Assembly (NCBI GenBank): GCA_020634625.1
Contig: JACKBJ010000002.1
Location: forward strand, 231,942 to 295,941
Source: Caldilineae bacterium
GTDB taxonomy: Bacteria; Chloroflexota; Anaerolineae; Epilineales; Epilineaceae
Length of the DNA stretch: 64,000 nt
Direction: 5' to 3'
Under the pieces are notes generated by a model. The model was given only the letters and a program-made list of their open reading frames with translations, was not told the DNA's origin and did not search any database. Made by a program: the position numbers and the translations under genes. Of this stretch, positions 1 to 9,204 are shown in pieces (the stretch's first letter is position 1; every line of letters starts with the position of its first letter).

Positions 1-1906
1 CCAGCAGGTACAGGCCGAGGCCGGCCAAGGCGAAGGGCACCGCGTCGGCGCCGTGCGTGCCGGCCCGACCGGCGAGCCCGGCCTGCGACAGGCCGAACCC
101 CGACAGGGTCAGCCCGACCGCTGCCAGCGCGTCGACCGCAGGCCCGACGGGCCTCGGGCCGAGGGCCGAACGCCCGATGGACAGCCGCCGCCTGCCCCGG
201 CCCGGCCGAACGGGCGCCCGCCACGCATCCCGGTCGGACAGGGCGCTGAAGACCAGCAGCCAGACCCCCAGGGCGGAGCACCCGATCAGCCCCGCCACCG
301 CCGCCGGACCGCCGCCCACCAGGCCGGGCCGCGCCAGGGCGAAGGCCAGGCCGAGGCCGGCGGCCAGGGCGGCCAACGTGGCATCCTCGTGCGCGCCAGC
401 CTCGCGCTCCGCGTTGGCCACGGCGCCGGCCGCCGCGGCGGCGCGGGCCTCAGCGGCGGCGCGGGCCTCGGCCTCGGCACCGGCTTCGGCATCCGTGCCG
501 GCATCGGCTCGGCCAAGGCCCAGGAGCGCGCCGGCGATCACCCAGAGGTAGAGCCGGCTGGCGACGACCGCGAAGCCCAGCTGCAGCTCGATCGCATGGG
601 CCAGCAGCGCCACCAGCGCGGCGGCGGCGAAGCCTTCGGCGGCGCCGTCGCAGGATCGACCGGTCGACTGGGGCGATCCGGCCGCCCGCTTCCGGCGGGC
701 GCAGCGGGCCAGCCAGGTCAGGCAGCGCCAGAGCGAAGCGCCCAGCAGCGCCAGCGTCGCCGCCAGACCCAGCAGACCGCCGGTGAGCAGGCTGTCCAGG
801 ACGAGCGAGTGGGCCCGGTCGGGCAGCCAGCCGCGGGGCTCGTCGTAGGCCAGGATCGGCGGGTAGCCGGGCGCCCAGATCAGATCCATCGTCTCGGGTC
901 CGTAGCCGGCCAGCCAGCGTGGACCCGCCTCCCTCAGCAGGGCCCGCGAGCCTTCCCAGAGGCGCAGGCGGACGCGGGTGGTGCTGCGCTCGGGGTCGAG
1001 CGCGATCGAGAGCCGGTCGAGCACCGGCAGACGGCGCAGCGGCGCGAGCGCCGGCGGGCCGAAGTTGAGCGCCAGGATCAGGCCGGCCAGGCCCAGGCCC
1101 AGGCCCACGAGGCCCAGCGCCCGCGTCCATCGCCGATCCAGGCCGGACCGGACCAGGCCCAGGCCCAGCAGGCCGCCGACCAGGCCGAGGATCGGCCCGC
1201 GGCTGCTGCTGAGCAGGAGGGCCCAGACGCCGACGCCGACACAGACCAGCCAGGCCGCGAGGCCCAGTTGGGGCAGGACGCCCCGGCGCCGGCCGGCCAG
1301 CCGCCAGGCCCGGGACAGCGCCCAGCCGGCCAGGGGCAGGGCCATGACCAGGTGCGCCGCCAGCATGACGCTGTTGCCGGCGGGTCCCGAGACCCGGGTC
1401 ACCACATCGCCGTCCCAGGGCAGGGGATCCAGGCCGTGGGCCTGCAGGACGGCGTAGAGCCCGACCGGGAGCAGGCTGGCGCCGGCGAAGGCCGCGATCC
1501 GGCGCGTCCCGCCTGGTCGCGCGGCCAGACCGGCCGCCGCCAGGGCCATCAGCGCCAGCGCGCTGGTGGTCAGGAGGCCCTGGCCGCGGGCCTCGGATCC
1601 CATCAGGCTGATGCCGGGCGCCACCGAGCTCAGGCTGGCCAGCAGCTCGGCCAGCCAGACGCCGGCCAGGGCGAGCCCCAGGCGATCCCGCGCGGCGGCC
1701 GGAGGGCCCGCCGCCGGCACCGGCAGCCTGCCGGCGCCCAGCAGGCCCGCCCCGGCCACCAGGGCCAGCCAGCGCAGCAGGGCGGCCTTCTCGGGCTCGA
1801 AGACCCGGTCGCTGAAGGGGGCGAAGAAGAGCGGCACGCCGACCAGCGCGGCCAGGCAGGCGGCCTCGGTCAGGCGGCGGCGCGGGCGCTCGGCGCGAGG
1901 GGGCAT
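1..1906 (-). CDS. O-antigen ligase family membrane protein, 3' end beyond left edge
   Basis: Reads from an ATG at 1906 leftwards without a stop to the window edge, about 635 codons, so the C-terminus is missing. The translation is a chain of hydrophobic segments typical of a polytopic membrane protein. It opens with PPRAERPRRRL, followed by a segment ending FEPEKAALLRW, and has a periplasmic stretch with RLRLWEGSRALL and, at residue 363, DRAHSLVLD. A WEGS-GPE...DRAH(S/N) pattern is typical of Wzy_C/O-antigen ligase-like proteins, which join lipid-linked glycan to an acceptor at the outer face of the membrane. It is divergent from the glycosyltransferase gene at 2016, which fits a polysaccharide locus. 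The start is supported by an extended -10 only 7 nt upstream, so the mRNA may be leaderless. Family is well supported; the acceptor is unknown. Confidence 0.8.
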   Translation of the reverse strand, partial: MPPRAERPRRRLTEAACLAALVGVPLFFAPFSDRVFEPEKAALLRWLALVAGAGLLGAGRLPVPAAGPPAAARDRLGLALAGVWLAELLASLSSVAPGISLMGSEARGQGLLTTSALALMALAAAGLAARPGGTRRIAAFAGASLLPVGLYAVLQAHGLDPLPWDGDVVTRVSGPAGNSVMLAAHLVMALPLAGWALSRAWRLAGRRRGVLPQLGLAAWLVCVGVGVWALLLSSSRGPILGLVGGLLGLGLVRSGLDRRWTRALGLVGLGLGLAGLILALNFGPPALAPLRRLPVLDRLSIALDPERSTTRVRLRLWEGSRALLREAGPRWLAGYGPETMDLIWAPGYPPILAYDEPRGWLPDRAHSLVLDSLLTGGLLGLAATLALLGASLWRCLTWLARCARRKRAAGSPQSTGRSCDGAAEGFAAAALVALLAHAIELQLGFAVVASRLYLWVIAGALLGLGRADAGTDAEAGAEAEARAAAEARAAAAAGAVANAEREAGAHEDATLAALAAGLGLAFALARPGLVGGGPAAVAGLIGCSALGVWLLVFSALSDRDAWRAPVRPGRGRRRLSIGRSALGPRPVGPAVDALAAVGLTLSGFGLSQAGLAGRAGTHGADAVPFALAGLGLYLL

Positions 1907-1913
1907 GGCGGCG

Positions 1914-1922
1914 ATGATAGCA
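1914..1922 (-). promoter_or_regulatory. Extended -10 promoter for the O-antigen ligase gene
   Basis: On the minus strand TGC-TATCAT forms an extended -10 (TGn plus hexamer). The hexamer ends 7 nt before the ATG at 1906, so transcription should begin at or very near the start codon. No clear -35 is seen, which is usual for extended -10 promoters. Confidence 0.55.
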
Positions 1923-1977
1923 CCCTCCGCGGCGGCGCCCGCGCGGTCGGCCCGAGCCGCGAACCCGGCCGTCCCGG

Positions 1978-2006
1978 TTGTGTCGCCCCCCCGACTCTGC
2001 TAAGCT
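1978..2006 (+). promoter_or_regulatory. Sigma-70-type promoter for the methyltransferase/glycosyltransferase gene
   Basis: TTGTGT (1978-1983), a 17-nt spacer and TAAGCT (2001-2006). The -10 ends 9 nt before the ATG at 2016, giving a 5' leader of at most a few bases and no room for a ribosome binding site. Confidence 0.6.
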
Positions 2007-2015
2007 CCGCGCCCC

Positions 2016-5000
2016 ATGGCTTCGGAACGCTACGCGGACGTCTACGACGCGGACTACTACGCCCACGGCTGCGGCCGGCCCTACCAGCGCGACGAGGTCT
2101 GGCTGGGCTTCTTCCGGCAGGTGGCGGCGCGCATCGTCGAGGCCATCGCGCCCGAGAGCGCGCTCGATGCCGGTTGCGCCATGGGCTTCCTGGTCGAGAC
2201 CCTGCGCGAGCGCGGCGTCGAGGCCCATGGCGTCGACATCTCCGACTACGCCATCGGCCAGGCGCACGCCAGCGTTCGCGACTTCCTGCGGGTCGGCTCG
2301 GTGACCGAGCCCTTGGACCGTCGCTTCGACCTGGTCACCTGCGTCGAGGTGCTCGAGCACATGCCGCCGGCCGAGGCGCCGGCGGCCGTGGCCAGCCTCT
2401 GCGCCATGGCCGACGACATCCTCTTCTCGTCCTCGCCCGAGGATTTGGAGGAGCTGACCCACCTCAACGTGCGGCCGCCCGAGTACTGGGTCGAGCTCTT
2501 CGCGCGCCAGGGCTTCTACCCCGATCTGGACTTCGACGCCAGCTTCCTGACGCCCTGGGCGATCCGCTTTCGCAAGGGCAGCGCGCCGGATGCGGCGCGG
2601 CTGGCCCTGGTCGGCCATGCGCGCCGGCTCTGGCAGGTCTCGCGCGAGAACGCGACCCGGCGCGAGGTGGCGGTGGGCCTGCGCGACCAGCTGGCCGAGC
2701 GCGAGCGCGAGCTGGCGGCCGCGCGCGACGCGCAGGCGCGCATGGCGGCGCTGTTGCAGGCGATGGAGGTCGAGCGCTACGGCCAGGCCCAGCAGATCGA
2801 GGCCCTGTCAAGCCATGTCCAGGCCTGGAAGGCACGCTGGCACTCGCTCGAAAGCTCGCCCGGCTATGGCGTGCTCAGCCGGCTGCAGGACGCCCGCGGC
2901 CGCCTGCTGCCCTCGGGTAGCCCGCGCGAACGGGCCTTCCTGGTCAGCCTGGGCTGGCTGGGCATCCTGCGCGCCCGCGGCGCCCGCGGCCTGGCCGGCC
3001 ACCTCTGGCGCGAGGGCCGGGGCTGGCTGGCCTGGCGGCAGCGCGAGCGCCGGCGCCGTCGCCGTCCGGAAGCCATCGCGCGCCTGACGGTCCCGCCCGT
3101 TCCCGCGCCGGCGCCGGTCTCGCCGCACCGGGCCTCGGTCGACGTCATCGTCTGCGTCCACAACGCGCCCGAGGACCTGAGGCGCTGCCTGGACAGCATC
3201 CTGGCCCGCAGCGGCGAGCCCTACGGCCTGATCCTGGTCGACGACGGCAGCGCGGCCGAGACGGCGGCCCTGCTGGACGACTTCGTGGCCCGACACCCGG
3301 AGCGGGCGCGGCTGATCCGGCACGCCGAGGCCGGCGGCTACACCCGCGCCGCCAACGCCGGCTTGCGCGCCAGCCGCGCCGACTACGCGCTCCTGCTCAA
3401 CAGCGACACGGTGGTGACCGAGGGCTGGCTGGATCGTCTGATCGCCTGCGCCGAGGCCGAGCCGCGGGCCGGCATCGTCGGCCCGCTGAGCAACACCGCC
3501 TCCTACCAGTCGATCCCCCGGGTCAGCCAGGACGGCGACTGGGCCGAGAACCCGCTGCCCGAGAACCTGACCCTGGACGAGCTGGCGGCCCTGGTGGCCG
3601 AGGACAGCGCTCGACTGCGGCCGGCCATGCCGATCCTCAACGGCTTCTGCCTGCTGATCGCGCGCGAGCTGCGCGAAGCGCTCGGCCCCTTCGACGAGGC
3701 CGCCTTCGGCGCCGGCTACGGCGAGGAGAACGACTACTGCATCCGCGCCCGCGACGCCGGCTGGCGCCTGGCCCTGGCCGACGATGCCTTCGTCTGGCAC
3801 GCCCAGTCCAAGAGCTACTCCCACGCGCGGCGCAAGGCCCTGGCCGATCGGGCGGGCCAGGTGCTGGTGGCGCGCCACGGCGCCGAGCGCCTGATCGCCG
3901 ACGAGGCCTGGCTGCGCGAGGACCGCGTGCTGGAGGGCATCCGGGCCCGCAGCCTGCGGCTGGTCGACCGGCACCGCATCCGCGTCGGCGGCCGGGACCG
4001 CTTCGGCGGCCGCAGCCTGCTCTTCGTGCTGCCGCTGGGCGCGGCCGGCGGCGGCGCCAACATCGTTCTGCGTGAAGCCCGCGCCATGCGCGAGATGGGC
4101 GTGGCGGTGGCCATCTACAACCTGCAGCAGTACCGTCACATGTTCGAGGCGGCCTATCCCGACCTGGACCTGCCGGTGGTCTGGGGCCGGGAGCAGGACC
4201 TGGTGATGGAGGCGGCGCGCTGGGACGCCATCGTGGCCACGCACTACGCCTCGGTCGAGTGGCTCGAGCTGGCCCGGCGCGGTCCGCACGGCGAGCAGGC
4301 CCGCTTCGGCTATTACGTCCAGGACGTGGAGGCCTATTTCTATCCGCCCGGCAGCGAGCGCTTCCACGCCGCCCTGGCCAGCTACCGCCTGATGCCCGAC
4401 CTGGTGATGTTCACCAAGACCGAATGGAACGCCGGCGAGCTGCGGCGGCTCTACGGCATCGAGGCGGCGGTGGTCGGCGCGAGCTACGATCCGGACCTGT
4501 TCCGCCCGCGGCCGCGGCGAGGGCCGGACTGGCCGGAGCGGCCCCTGCGCATCGTGGCCATGGTGCGGCCGGTGACGCCCTTCCGGGCGCCGGTCATGAC
4601 GATGGAGATCCTGGCCGAGATCGCACGCCGGCACGGCGCCAAGGTCGACTGCGTCATCTTCGGCGTGGAGCCCGGCCACCCCGGCTGGGAGGACCTGCCG
4701 CGCGACTTCTCCTTCGAGCTGGCCGGCACGCTGCACCCGCGCCAGGTGGCCGATCTGCTCAACGAGAGCGAGATCTTCGTCGACTTCTCGAGCCACCAGG
4801 CGATGGGCCTGACGGCGATGGAGGCCATGGCCTGCGGCTGCGCGGTGATCCTGCCCGAGCAGGGCGGCGGTGGCAGCTTCGCCGTGCACGAGCAGAACGC
4901 CCTGGTGGTCGATACCCGCTCCAAGGCGGCCTGCCTGGCCGCGCTCGACCGCCTGGTGCAGGATGCCGAGCTGCGCCGCCGGCTGGGCCGCCAGGCGCTG

Positions 5001-5129
5001 ACCGACATCTGCCATCATCATCCCGAACGGCCGGCCTGGCGCATCCTCGACGCCCTCTTCGGGGCCGACATCGATGCGGCGGCCGCGGCGTCCGCCGTCG
5101 CGGCCGCCGCCGAGGACGAGCTCGGCTGA
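2016..5129 (+). CDS. Trimodular methyltransferase / GT2 / GT4 glycosyltransferase
   Basis: A 1037-residue cytoplasmic enzyme with three modules. Residues 1-190 are a class I SAM methyltransferase (motif LDAGCAMGFL at about 50-59, acidic GVDIS at 72-76, EVLEHMP at 111-117). Residues 215-275 look like a short coiled coil. Residues 373-605 are a family 2 glycosyltransferase (VDVIVCVHN, LVDDGS at 407-412, LLNSDT at 460-465 as the DxD-like metal site, then ENDYCIRARDAGWRLALADD). Residues 665-1020 are a GT-B/GT4 domain ending with the EAMACGCAVILPE nucleotide-sugar loop. Such fusions build and cap surface polysaccharides; methylation of the terminal sugar is a plausible role of the first module. 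The next glycosyltransferase starts 8 nt after the stop, so the two are probably co-transcribed. Domain calls are firm; substrates cannot be read from the sequence. Confidence 0.88.
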   Translation: MASERYADVYDADYYAHGCGRPYQRDEVWLGFFRQVAARIVEAIAPESALDAGCAMGFLVETLRERGVEAHGVDISDYAIGQAHASVRDFLRVGSVTEPLDRRFDLVTCVEVLEHMPPAEAPAAVASLCAMADDILFSSSPEDLEELTHLNVRPPEYWVELFARQGFYPDLDFDASFLTPWAIRFRKGSAPDAARLALVGHARRLWQVSRENATRREVAVGLRDQLAERERELAAARDAQARMAALLQAMEVERYGQAQQIEALSSHVQAWKARWHSLESSPGYGVLSRLQDARGRLLPSGSPRERAFLVSLGWLGILRARGARGLAGHLWREGRGWLAWRQRERRRRRRPEAIARLTVPPVPAPAPVSPHRASVDVIVCVHNAPEDLRRCLDSILARSGEPYGLILVDDGSAAETAALLDDFVARHPERARLIRHAEAGGYTRAANAGLRASRADYALLLNSDTVVTEGWLDRLIACAEAEPRAGIVGPLSNTASYQSIPRVSQDGDWAENPLPENLTLDELAALVAEDSARLRPAMPILNGFCLLIARELREALGPFDEAAFGAGYGEENDYCIRARDAGWRLALADDAFVWHAQSKSYSHARRKALADRAGQVLVARHGAERLIADEAWLREDRVLEGIRARSLRLVDRHRIRVGGRDRFGGRSLLFVLPLGAAGGGANIVLREARAMREMGVAVAIYNLQQYRHMFEAAYPDLDLPVVWGREQDLVMEAARWDAIVATHYASVEWLELARRGPHGEQARFGYYVQDVEAYFYPPGSERFHAALASYRLMPDLVMFTKTEWNAGELRRLYGIEAAVVGASYDPDLFRPRPRRGPDWPERPLRIVAMVRPVTPFRAPVMTMEILAEIARRHGAKVDCVIFGVEPGHPGWEDLPRDFSFELAGTLHPRQVADLLNESEIFVDFSSHQAMGLTAMEAMACGCAVILPEQGGGGSFAVHEQNALVVDTRSKAACLAALDRLVQDAELRRRLGRQALTDICHHHPERPAWRILDALFGADIDAAAAASAVAAAAEDELG

Positions 5130-5137
5130 GCGCCCCG

Positions 5138-7426
5138 ATGCGCCGCCTGCGGGTCCACGTCGTCTACGAGCACGGCCCCGACCTGGCGCCCTACGGCGCG
5201 GCCGAGGTGCGCCTGCTGCGCCCCTTGACCCACCCCACGGTCAAGCCCTGGCTCGAGCTGAGCTTCGGCCGGCTCTACGACGGTAGCCCGGTGGACGCCC
5301 TGATCGTCGACCGCCTGGTCTCGCCGCGCCTGGGCGCGAGCGAGCTGGACGGGTTGATCGCCCGCGCCCGCGCCGCCGGTGCGGTCTTGATCCACGCCTT
5401 GGACGACGACTTCCTCGACCTGGGCCTCGATCGGCCGCATTGGGCCGACCGCGGCCAGGCCCGGACCCTGCAGCGCCTGCTGCGCGCGGCCGATGGCCTG
5501 CTGGTGACGACCCAGCCCCTGGCCGGCCGCCTGGCCGGCTTCTCGGACACCATCGTCGTGCTGCCGAACGCCCTGGACGAGCGCCTGCTGGCCAGCCCAA
5601 GCGCCGCGCCGCGGCCCGACGGGGCTGCCCTGGCGCTGGGCTACATGGGCACCTTCACCCATGCCGAGGACCTGGCGATGGTCCTGCCGGCCCTGCGCGC
5701 GGCCGAGGCGCGACAGCCCGGCCGCTTCGAGCTGCAGGTCGTCGGCGTGGCCGATCCCGAGCGGGCCGCGGCCTTGCTGGACGGCCTGCCCTGGCGCTGG
5801 ATCGAGGTGCCGGCCGAGGCGCGCGCCTATCCGGCCTTCATGCGCTGGTTCACCGGCAGCCTGGACTGGGACCTGGCCATCGCGCCGCTGGCCGACACCC
5901 CCTTCACCCGCTGCAAGTCCGACCTCAAGCACCTGGACTACGCCGCCCTGGGCGCGGCCGGCATCTTCAGCCACGTGCCGGCCTACGCCGGCACGGTGCG
6001 GCATGCCGAGACCGGCTGGCTGGCACCCAACCAGGCCGGCCTCTGGGAGGCGGGCCTCGAGCGGCTGTTGGACGACGCGGCGCTGCGGGCGCGCCTGGCC
6101 AGCGGGGCGCGCGCCTACCTGGAGGCCGAGCGGACCCTGGCCCGCCGCGGCCCGGACTGGGTCGAGGCGATCCATCAGCTGGTCGAGCGCGGCCGGCGCG
6201 GCCGGGCGGCCGGGGGAAGCGGCGCGGCTGCCGCCGAGGCGACGGCCAGCCCCGAGGCCGCCTGGCGGGGAGGGACGGCGCTGCCCGCCGCGCATGCCCA
6301 GACGCCGCCAATCGCTCGGCCCCAGCTCCCGGCCTTGGATCGCTCGAGTCCGCCGCCGCGTCGCCTGAGCGTGCTCTACGAGTACGGCCAGGGCCAGGCC
6401 TTCGAGCCGCACGCCAGCGCCCACCTGCGGCTGATCCGGCCCCTGACGCACCCGGCGGCCGGCGACCGGCTCGAGCCGCGCTTCGGCCCGCGCTTCGACG
6501 ATCCGGGTGCCGATCTGGTGATCCTCGACCGGCTCTGGCGCCCGGATGTCTCGCAGGGCCAGGTCGAGCGCCTGCTGGAGGCGGTCCGCACCGCCGGTGC
6601 CCGGCTGGTGCTGGCCCTGGACGACAACCTGCTCGACCTGCGCGCCGAGCGCGGCGACTGGCCCAGCGAGGCGCACGAGGCGATCCTGCGCCAGCTCCTG
6701 ATCGAGGCCGACGGGCTGATGGTCAGCAGCGAGCCGTTGGCCGCGCGGCTGAGGCTCGAGGCGCCGCGCGCCCGGATGTTGCGGCTGCCCAACGCGCTCG
6801 ACGAGCGCCTGCTCGGCCGGGCCGGTCCGCCGCCGATGGCCACGCCCTTCGGCCGGCGCCCGCTGGTGATCGGCTACATGGGCACCGCCACTCACGACGA
6901 GGATCTGGCGCTGGTGCTGCCGGCCCTGCGCGCGGTCTGCGCCCGGCACCCCGGCGCGGTCCGCATCGAGCTGATCGGGGTGCTGCGCCGCCGCGCCTCC
7001 CTGGCCGCGCTGGAGGGCCTGCCGCTGGTCCTGCGCCGCCCCCACCCGGCCGACGCCGAGTACACGCGCTTCATGCCCTGGTTCACCGGCAGCGTCGGCT
7101 GGGACATCGCGATCGCCCCGCTGCTCGACACGCCCTTCCGTCGCTGCAAGAGCGACGTGAAGTTCCTGGACGGCTGTGCCGTAGGCGCGGCGATGGTCTG
7201 CAGCGACATGCCGGCCTATGCCGGCACGGTGCGGCACGGCGAGACCGGCTGGCTGGCCGAGAACCGGCCCGAGGCCTGGGAGGAGGCGCTGGAGCGTCTG
7301 ATCGCCGACGCCGAGCAGCGGACCGCGATCGCCCGCGCCGGCCGACGCTACCTGATGCGCGAGCGGGTGCTGGCGCATCGGGCGGGGGACTGGAGCGCGG
7401 CGCTGCTCGGCCTCCTGGACGGCTGA
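5138..7426 (+). CDS. Glycosyltransferase with two tandem GT4-like domains
   Basis: A 762-residue protein starting 8 nt after the preceding stop. It consists of two copies of one domain. Copy 1 is residues 1-345 (RLRVHVVYEHGPD..., RLLRPLTHP, HALDDDFLDL at 86-95). Copy 2 is 409-762 (RLSVLYEYGQGQ..., RLIRPLTHP, LALDDNLLDL at 492-501). Both carry the LPNALDERLL, IGYMG-type, CKSD and AYAGTVRH(A/G)ETGWLA segments in the same order. A Pro/Ala-rich linker separates them. The LDDxLLDL and ETGWLA segments belong to GT4-type GT-B enzymes that act in surface glycan synthesis. Two catalytic-looking domains in one chain could add two successive sugars, or one copy may be regulatory. Both copies keep the conserved acidic motif, so neither looks obviously dead. 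Confidence 0.85.
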   Translation: MRRLRVHVVYEHGPDLAPYGAAEVRLLRPLTHPTVKPWLELSFGRLYDGSPVDALIVDRLVSPRLGASELDGLIARARAAGAVLIHALDDDFLDLGLDRPHWADRGQARTLQRLLRAADGLLVTTQPLAGRLAGFSDTIVVLPNALDERLLASPSAAPRPDGAALALGYMGTFTHAEDLAMVLPALRAAEARQPGRFELQVVGVADPERAAALLDGLPWRWIEVPAEARAYPAFMRWFTGSLDWDLAIAPLADTPFTRCKSDLKHLDYAALGAAGIFSHVPAYAGTVRHAETGWLAPNQAGLWEAGLERLLDDAALRARLASGARAYLEAERTLARRGPDWVEAIHQLVERGRRGRAAGGSGAAAAEATASPEAAWRGGTALPAAHAQTPPIARPQLPALDRSSPPPRRLSVLYEYGQGQAFEPHASAHLRLIRPLTHPAAGDRLEPRFGPRFDDPGADLVILDRLWRPDVSQGQVERLLEAVRTAGARLVLALDDNLLDLRAERGDWPSEAHEAILRQLLIEADGLMVSSEPLAARLRLEAPRARMLRLPNALDERLLGRAGPPPMATPFGRRPLVIGYMGTATHDEDLALVLPALRAVCARHPGAVRIELIGVLRRRASLAALEGLPLVLRRPHPADAEYTRFMPWFTGSVGWDIAIAPLLDTPFRRCKSDVKFLDGCAVGAAMVCSDMPAYAGTVRHGETGWLAENRPEAWEEALERLIADAEQRTAIARAGRRYLMRERVLAHRAGDWSAALLGLLDG

Positions 7427-7440
7427 GTTCCGCGCAGCGC

Positions 7441-7878
7441 TCAGCGCCGGGCCTGGGGCAGATCCAGCGCATGGGTGGCGGCCAGGCCCAGCGCCGCCAC
7501 CAGGATCAGCGCGCCGGGGGCCAGCAGCGGGCTGGCGCCCATCAGCGCCGCTGGCCAGACCTGGGCCAGGCCCTCGGTCGGGCGGATCTCGAGCTCCAGC
7601 TCGAGGTTGGCCTGGAGGTGCGCCCAGATGCCCCAGACGCCGCCCAGCGCCTGGAGCAGCATGGCTCCGCGGAGCCCCAGCCGGGCCGGACGGCTCGGGC
7701 GCCGGAGCATCCAGAGCGCGCCGGCCAGGCCCAGCGCGCAGAGCGCGAAGGGCAGTTGCTGCAGCGGCGACTCGACGTGCTCGGCCAGCGCCAGCTCGAC
7801 CGGCAGGGCCAGGCAGGCGCCGGCCACGGCCCAGAGCAGGAAGCGCCGCAGCCGGATCAGGACCTGCGTGTCGCTCAC
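7441..7878 (-). CDS. Hypothetical four-helix membrane protein
   Basis: 145 residues with about four hydrophobic segments (FLLWAVAGACLALPVELAL, LPFALCALGLAGALWML, GAMLLQALGGVWGIWAHL, PGALILVAALGLAATHAL). The start is a GTG whose last bases overlap the stop of the upstream lipoprotein (GTGA, 7875-7878), so translation is probably coupled. It converges on the glycosyltransferase gene, with only 14 nt between the stops. I do not recognise the family. Confidence 0.7.
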   Translation of the reverse strand: MSDTQVLIRLRRFLLWAVAGACLALPVELALAEHVESPLQQLPFALCALGLAGALWMLRRPSRPARLGLRGAMLLQALGGVWGIWAHLQANLELELEIRPTEGLAQVWPAALMGASPLLAPGALILVAALGLAATHALDLPQARR

Positions 7879-8540
7879 GGCGCGATCAGGTAGGCGGCCG
7901 CCGCCGCGGCATCGGCTTCGCCGACCCAGCTGGCCAGCTCGGCCAGGAAGGCCTCGTTCGAGGCGTAGGGTCGGCCGGCGGCCAGCTCGGCGGCGACCGT
8001 GCCGTCCACGCCGGGCAGCTGCTGCAGGGTGGCCTCGTCCGACGCGTTCGGGCTCACCGGCACGTACAGATAGTCTTCGTAGGCCGTGATCTGGGCTTCG
8101 GGGATGTACTTGCCCAGCTCGCGCCGGAACTGGACGATGCTGATGTAGGGCCGGTACTCCAGGAACTCGCGCACCATGCGGTCGCCGGAGCCCGGCACGT
8201 TGGCCAGCTGCTCGGCGGTGGCCGAGTTGAGGTCGAGCTTGGTGACGGTTGAGGCCCCGGCCGCTTCGGCCGGCGCGGGCGCGTCCGCCGTGGCCGCGTC
8301 CATCGCGGCGCCGTTCTCCGAGCCGCCGACCTCGGCGACGCCGGTCTGCGCCCCGGGGTCGCCAGGGCTTGGATCGAGGGCCGGCGCCTGTTCGGCCGGG
8401 ACCTCGCCGACCGCATCGACCGGTGCAGCTTGCGGGACGTCTCCGGCATCACCCTCCGGCGCCGGGCCGCCACAGGCCGCCAGGCCCAGCATCGTGCCGG
8501 CCATCAACACGCGCGTCAGGTGCGACATCGTTCCCTTCAT
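7875..8540 (-). CDS. Lipoprotein with ComEA-like helix-hairpin-helix domain
   Basis: 221 residues from the ATG at 8540, chosen because a GGAGG lies 9 nt upstream. The N-terminus is a lipoprotein signal (lipobox LGLAAC). Next comes a low-complexity Ala/Asp/Glu/Pro tether of about 85 residues. The C-terminal half holds a helix-hairpin-helix unit (LDLNSATAEQLANVPGSGDR, then VREFLEYRPY) and a second, degenerate copy (ATLQQLPGVDGTVAAELAAG). The first copy matches the ComEA-type DNA-binding HhH that captures incoming DNA at the cell surface. No other competence gene is nearby, so a DNA-uptake role is only inference. It overlaps the following membrane protein gene by 4 nt. Confidence 0.78.
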   Translation of the reverse strand: MKGTMSHLTRVLMAGTMLGLAACGGPAPEGDAGDVPQAAPVDAVGEVPAEQAPALDPSPGDPGAQTGVAEVGGSENGAAMDAATADAPAPAEAAGASTVTKLDLNSATAEQLANVPGSGDRMVREFLEYRPYISIVQFRRELGKYIPEAQITAYEDYLYVPVSPNASDEATLQQLPGVDGTVAAELAAGRPYASNEAFLAELASWVGEADAAAAAAYLIAP

Positions 8541-8832
8541 CACCACATGCCTCCAAGGACTCGTGCAGGGTCGGTCGGGGCCGCGCCCGGCGGGCGCAGC
8601 GCTCGCGACCACCGGCGCGTTCCCGCTGGGGTGGCGCGAGGTCGCCAAGGCTAGGTCGGCTGCCTGATTCGCAGATGAGTCAGGTGCTAGGAGCGTGCAA
8701 CGCGTGGGATCGGCAGGCAGCGTCGGAGGGCCACCGTAACCCTGCCGACGCGGCGGTGTTGTCCTAGTCGGCGGCGGGCCGCGCGCCCGTCGATGGATCG
8801 GGACGGCTCCAGGGAGCCAAGGAGGCCACGCC

Positions 8833-9126
8833 ATGTTCGGTACGATCGCGCGACTCAGGATCAAGCCGGGAATGGACGCACGCATGCTCGAGCTCAGCCA
8901 CGAGTACGACACCCTCGACATCCCGGGCTTCCGGGGCGACCTCGTCTACCAGAGCGACGACGATCCGCGCGTCTGGTACATGGTGGTGGTGTTCGAGAGC
9001 CGCGAGGCCTACGTCGCCAACGCCGAGGACCCCGCGCAGGCCGCTCGCTACGCCCGCTTCCGCGAGCTGCTCGACGCGGACCCCGAGTGGAACGACGGCG
9101 CGATCGTCTACAACACGCTGGTCTGA
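8833..9126 (+). CDS. ABM-like dimeric alpha/beta-barrel protein
   Basis: 97 residues beginning MFGTIARLRIKPGMDARML with AGGAGG upstream of the ATG. Length and pattern (short N-terminal strand, helix, VWYMVVVFESREAYVANAED, terminal helix) fit the antibiotic biosynthesis monooxygenase-like fold. Members include monooxygenases, haem-degrading proteins and many small proteins of unknown role. No catalytic residue can be assigned. It is a single gene, with a lipoprotein gene 78 nt downstream on the same strand. Confidence 0.65.
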   Translation: MFGTIARLRIKPGMDARMLELSHEYDTLDIPGFRGDLVYQSDDDPRVWYMVVVFESREAYVANAEDPAQAARYARFRELLDADPEWNDGAIVYNTLV

Positions 9127-9127
9127 T

Positions 9128-9149
9128 CCGGGTCGCGCGAGGCGACCGG
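9128..9149 (+). terminator. Possible hairpin terminator after the ABM-like gene
   Basis: An 8-bp stem with a one-base bulge and a GCGAG loop, directly after the stop. There is no T-tract. Confidence 0.3.
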
Positions 9150-9204
9150 ACGGCGATCCGATGCCGAGGCGGTCGTCCGCCGCGGCAGCTCGAGGAGCGA
9201 TGGG

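Noticed and set aside
7424..7443. Small GCTGAG/CTCAGC hairpin spanning the two stops
   Set aside because: Only 6 bp and made largely of the stop codons themselves; too weak to call a terminator.
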